17,368 bases of DNA, taken from NCBI GenBank assembly GCA_964626885.1, contig CAZVJA010000107.1:1-17368 (forward strand). The letters are read 5' to 3'. Origin of the DNA: CAZVJA01 sp964626885 (GTDB lineage Bacteria; Planctomycetota; Planctomycetia; Planctomycetales; Planctomycetaceae). The notes under the pieces were generated by a model. The model ran no database searches, was not told the DNA's origin, and saw only the letters and a program-made list of their open reading frames with translations. A program made the translations under genes and the position numbers. This document shows positions 15,243-17,368 of this stretch, piece by piece (the stretch's first letter is position 1; every line of letters starts with the position of its first letter).

Positions 15243-15601
15243 TCGTGGCATCCTCTGTGAGAATGGCTCAACCAGATAGCCTCCGGTTCGTTGTCATTGT
15301 GAGCTATCTCGTGGCAACTTGCAGGTTTCGGTTGAGGATTTCCGCTCCTGCCGAGAATACCGACTTTACATAAGATTTCCTCAAAAAATGAGAATCTGTT
15401 CACTGCTTCATCGCTTCGTTCCGAGCACGTTGGACCCGTCACAACATCCCGATATAATAACCCTTTTGGATGGGGCCGGGCTTCGCGTTCGCCGCAGTCT
15501 CGCCAATATCCGGGTTTTTGGCATGGCATTCGCCCCCAAGCGATCCTTGGACCAGTCGACACCCGGCAATTGCTCGACGACTTTCATGAAGAGGATACCG
15601 C
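15243..15601. other. Divergent intergenic region between CehA-like and citrate synthase genes
   Basis: A 359-bp region without a convincing gene. It holds a sigma70-like promoter for citrate synthase and a perfect 7-bp inverted repeat AGATAGC (15274-15280) / GCTATCT (15303-15309) near the CehA-like start. A 39-codon open frame (15470-15589) lies in the citrate synthase leader, without a ribosome binding site. No clear minus-strand promoter was found; the best match has an over-long 19-nt spacer. Confidence 0.6.
15430..15458 (+). promoter_or_regulatory. Sigma70-like promoter of the citrate synthase gene
   Basis: A perfect TATAAT at 15453-15458 is preceded by TTGGAC at 15430-15435 with a 17-nt spacer. 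Transcription would begin near 15465, giving a leader of about 137 nt before the ATG at 15602. Confidence 0.6.
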
Positions 15602-16744
15602 ATGGCGATCACTCAGACAGATTCCGTCACCGTGGCGAAAGGACTCAAAGGAGTTCTCGCCGGCGATAGTTCGATTTGCGATGTCGATGGAGACTTGGGG
15701 AAGCTCCTCTATCGAGGCTACAACGTCGACGACCTCGCGGAGAATTGCTCCTTCGAAGAAGTCGCCTGGCTGCTGTTTCACGGGGAGTTGCCCACGCCGT
15801 TCCAATTGGACGAGTTCCGGTCGCAGGTCGTGCGATATACCGAATTGCCCGTTGAACTCATCGAGTTCTTGAAAACTCTTCCGCGCGATACGCCTCCGAT
15901 GTCGGCCCTGCGGAGCGCCGTGTCACTGGCAGGAGTGCTGGATGCCGACGCCGAGAACGAATGCCTCGACGCCAACTACAACAAGGCGATCCGGCTGACG
16001 GCTCTCGTACCGACGCTCACCGCCGCCATTCGGCGCATTCGTGACGGGAAGGAACCGGTTGCACCGCGGGCCGATTTAGGATTGGCCGCGAATTTCATGT
16101 ACATGCTCAACAGCCTTGAGCCGACTGCCGATGAAGTGAAGGCGATGGATCTCATTCTGATCCTGCACGCGGAGCATGGCTACAACGCCAGCACATTCGC
16201 GGCCCGCGTGATCATCGCCACGCTCACCGATATTTACTCGGCAATCACCGGCGCGATCGGCGCGTTGAAGGGCAAATTGCACGGCGGCGCGAACACCGAA
16301 GTGTTGAAGACACTGCTGACGCTCGGCAGCGTGGAGAAGGTCGCCCCGTGGGTTGAGGAGACCCGCGCGAACAAGGGCAAGTTCATGGGGTTCGGTCACG
16401 CCGTCTACCAAACGCCCGACCCGCGGGCGAAGTTCCTCAAGGAATTGTCGCGCCGGCTCGGCATCGAAAAAGGTGAGCCGAAATGGTACGACATCTCCGT
16501 CGAGATCGAGCGGCTCGTCACTTCCGCGATTGGCAAAAACTGCAACGTCGACTTCTACTCGGCCAGCTTGCAGCATTACATGGGTATTCCGGGTGAGCTG
16601 TTCACATGCGTATTCGCTTCCAGCCGCATCGTCGGCTGGTGCGCCCACGTGCTGGAACAGCTCAAGGACAACAAGATCATCCGCCCGTCGGTCAACTACG
16701 TCGGCCCGGCCGAGCGCCCCTACTTGCCGATGGATCAGCGGTAG
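15602..16744 (+). CDS. gltA: Citrate synthase
   Basis: A 380-residue cytoplasmic enzyme that condenses acetyl-CoA and oxaloacetate to citrate in the TCA cycle. Its length fits the shorter CitZ/PrpC-like group rather than the 420-430-residue E. coli GltA group. The catalytic triad is visible: His227 in KLHGGAN, His266 in GFGHAVY and Asp317 in NVDFYS. Oxaloacetate-binding positions include His192 in LHAEHGYNAS, Arg275 in PDPRAKF and Arg342 in SSRIVGWCAH. The start is supported by GAGG 7 nt upstream. Because methylcitrate synthases share these motifs, a 2-methylcitrate synthase is the main alternative. No prpB/prpD-like neighbours are seen, so the TCA role is preferred. The gene is probably monocistronic; the next gene starts 84 bp later with its own ribosome binding site. 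Confidence 0.95.
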   Translation: MAITQTDSVTVAKGLKGVLAGDSSICDVDGDLGKLLYRGYNVDDLAENCSFEEVAWLLFHGELPTPFQLDEFRSQVVRYTELPVELIEFLKTLPRDTPPMSALRSAVSLAGVLDADAENECLDANYNKAIRLTALVPTLTAAIRRIRDGKEPVAPRADLGLAANFMYMLNSLEPTADEVKAMDLILILHAEHGYNASTFAARVIIATLTDIYSAITGAIGALKGKLHGGANTEVLKTLLTLGSVEKVAPWVEETRANKGKFMGFGHAVYQTPDPRAKFLKELSRRLGIEKGEPKWYDISVEIERLVTSAIGKNCNVDFYSASLQHYMGIPGELFTCVFASSRIVGWCAHVLEQLKDNKIIRPSVNYVGPAERPYLPMDQR

Positions 16745-16819
16745 GCGAGGATGTTGTCAATAGAGCGGAGTGGAGGTTCAACACACCCCGTTTAACGACG
16801 AAACAAGCCAAAGAGGGGG

Positions 16820-16879
16820 CAGACAGCGATGCCAGTTTGCAAAACACGCAGTTTGCAAAGCTTTTTTTGGCACTGTCTG
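16820..16879. repeat. Imperfect inverted repeat with two internal TTTGCAAA palindromes
   Basis: CAGACAG (16820-16826) pairs with CTGTCTG (16873-16879), and TGCC (16830-16833) with GGCA (16869-16872), leaving a 3-nt bulge. Between the arms TTTGCAAA occurs at 16836-16843 and 16852-16859, each as part of the direct repeat AGTTTGCAAA. A T7 tract lies at 16862-16868. The element overlaps the start codon of the following gene. It could be a REP-like or miniature mobile repeat, or a translational control hairpin. Confidence 0.5.
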
Positions 16880-17368
16880 AAAACATCTGCGTGCACACTC
16901 TCTCTCCTGCTCGCCACTAGAGTTTTCCCTGCCGTCGCCAATGACTTTTACGTCAACAATCGGCTAGGAGATGACCGCTTCGATGGCACGAGCGCCGAAG
17001 GAGTGAACGCGGAAACCGGGCCGGTCGCCACGATCCAGCGCGCGCTCGAGCTGGCTCGGCGAGGTGACACAATTCACATTGCGAAGACTGACAGCCCCTA
17101 TTACGAATCGGTCAAAATCTTCGGACATCGCAACAGCGGGCTGACGAATTTTCCATTTACGATTATCGGGAACGGCGCGGTTGTCGACGGCTCGCGGCAG
17201 GTTCCCCCCGAAGGCTGGCGAAAAGTCGGCGAGCACGTGTGGAAGCTCAGCCCCTGGCGAAAGGGGTATTATCAGCTGCTCCGCGACGGCAAGCCGGTGC
17301 CGCAGTTTTCCGCACCCGCCGAAATGCAGACGCTCCACGACATTCAGGAAACACACTGGTACGGCTGG
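16829..17368 (+). CDS. Exported beta-helix-type protein (3' end outside the window)
   Basis: The first 180 codons of a gene running off the right edge; no stop is present. The ATG at 16829 is preceded by GAGGGG, ending 9 nt upstream. The N-terminus is signal-peptide-like: basic KTR, then hydrophobic ACTLSLLLATRVF and likely cleavage after AVA at about 37. The mature part begins NDFYVNNRLGDDRFDGTSAEG and continues TGPVATIQRALELARRGDTIHIA. This pattern opens many secreted right-handed parallel beta-helix (pectate-lyase-like) proteins of planctomycetes, where it forms the cap and first coils. A conserved-looking stretch WRKVGEHVWKLSPW follows at about 130-143. A polysaccharide-binding or -cleaving role is plausible but no catalytic residues are visible. 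The 5' end lies within an inverted repeat, so the start is less certain than the body. Confidence 0.75.
   Translation, partial: MPVCKTRSLQSFFWHCLKTSACTLSLLLATRVFPAVANDFYVNNRLGDDRFDGTSAEGVNAETGPVATIQRALELARRGDTIHIAKTDSPYYESVKIFGHRNSGLTNFPFTIIGNGAVVDGSRQVPPEGWRKVGEHVWKLSPWRKGYYQLLRDGKPVPQFSAPAEMQTLHDIQETHWYGW

Noticed and set aside
16076..16648. 190-codon open frame on the minus strand inside citrate synthase
   Set aside because: The plus strand carries all catalytic residues of citrate synthase; the reverse frame is a shadow.
16745..16828. A terminator after citrate synthase
   Set aside because: No stem followed by a T-run is seen in this short stretch. The T7 tract at 16862 belongs to the later inverted repeat, inside the next gene.

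Overview
The window looks like part of a metagenome-assembled or draft genome from a planctomycete (Planctomycetes, probably a Pirellula/Gemmata-type relative). This is inferred from gene content, not from a marker gene. The clues are a secreted, Tat-signal Gfo/Idh/MocA oxidoreductase, a secreted CehA/McbA-like PHP protein, an exported beta-helix-type protein, TPR proteins linked to ExbB/ExbD genes, a proline-rich lipoprotein, moderately high GC and weak or variable Shine-Dalgarno use. No rRNA, tRNA, CRISPR array or transposase gene was seen.

Layout. A Ca2+-type P-type ATPase (+) enters from the left edge and is cut by a 100-N gap before its last membrane helices. On the minus strand, transcribed from about 10.83 kb leftwards, is a five-gene cluster: a 1177-residue membrane-anchored TPR protein, a 361-residue TPR protein, an ExbB/TolQ-like proton channel and two different ExbD/TolR-like subunits. 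The oxidoreductase follows in the same direction after 124 bp. To the right are a two-helix membrane protein of unknown function (+), a convergent proline-rich lipoprotein (-), a 70-residue membrane protein (+), a CehA/McbA-like secreted protein (-), a citrate synthase (+) with a good sigma70-like promoter, and the first 180 codons of an exported beta-helix-type protein (+) that runs off the right edge.

Assembly. Two of the three N gaps (4880-4979 and 7388-7487) are bordered on both sides by an identical 55-bp sequence. This is what is expected when two contigs overlapping by one k-mer are scaffolded without merging. Removing the Ns and one 55-bp copy (155 bp) at each site gives sensible gene ends: ExbB becomes 301 residues and stops at 4799, and the large TPR protein gains a C-terminal transmembrane anchor and stops at 7107, overlapping the next gene by 4 bp. 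The tails read straight through the Ns are artefacts. The first gap (2182-2281) has no such duplication and is a real gap of unknown size.

How the genes fit together. The TPR-TPR-ExbB-ExbD-ExbD cluster is the most interesting part. It has the parts of a proton-driven inner-membrane motor, but no TonB/TolA-like gene is seen. Instead two exported TPR proteins lie upstream, one anchored by a C-terminal helix, and could be the periplasmic partners. The gene to its right is divergent, and the 282-bp region between them holds two identical palindromic repeats, each just upstream of a candidate promoter.
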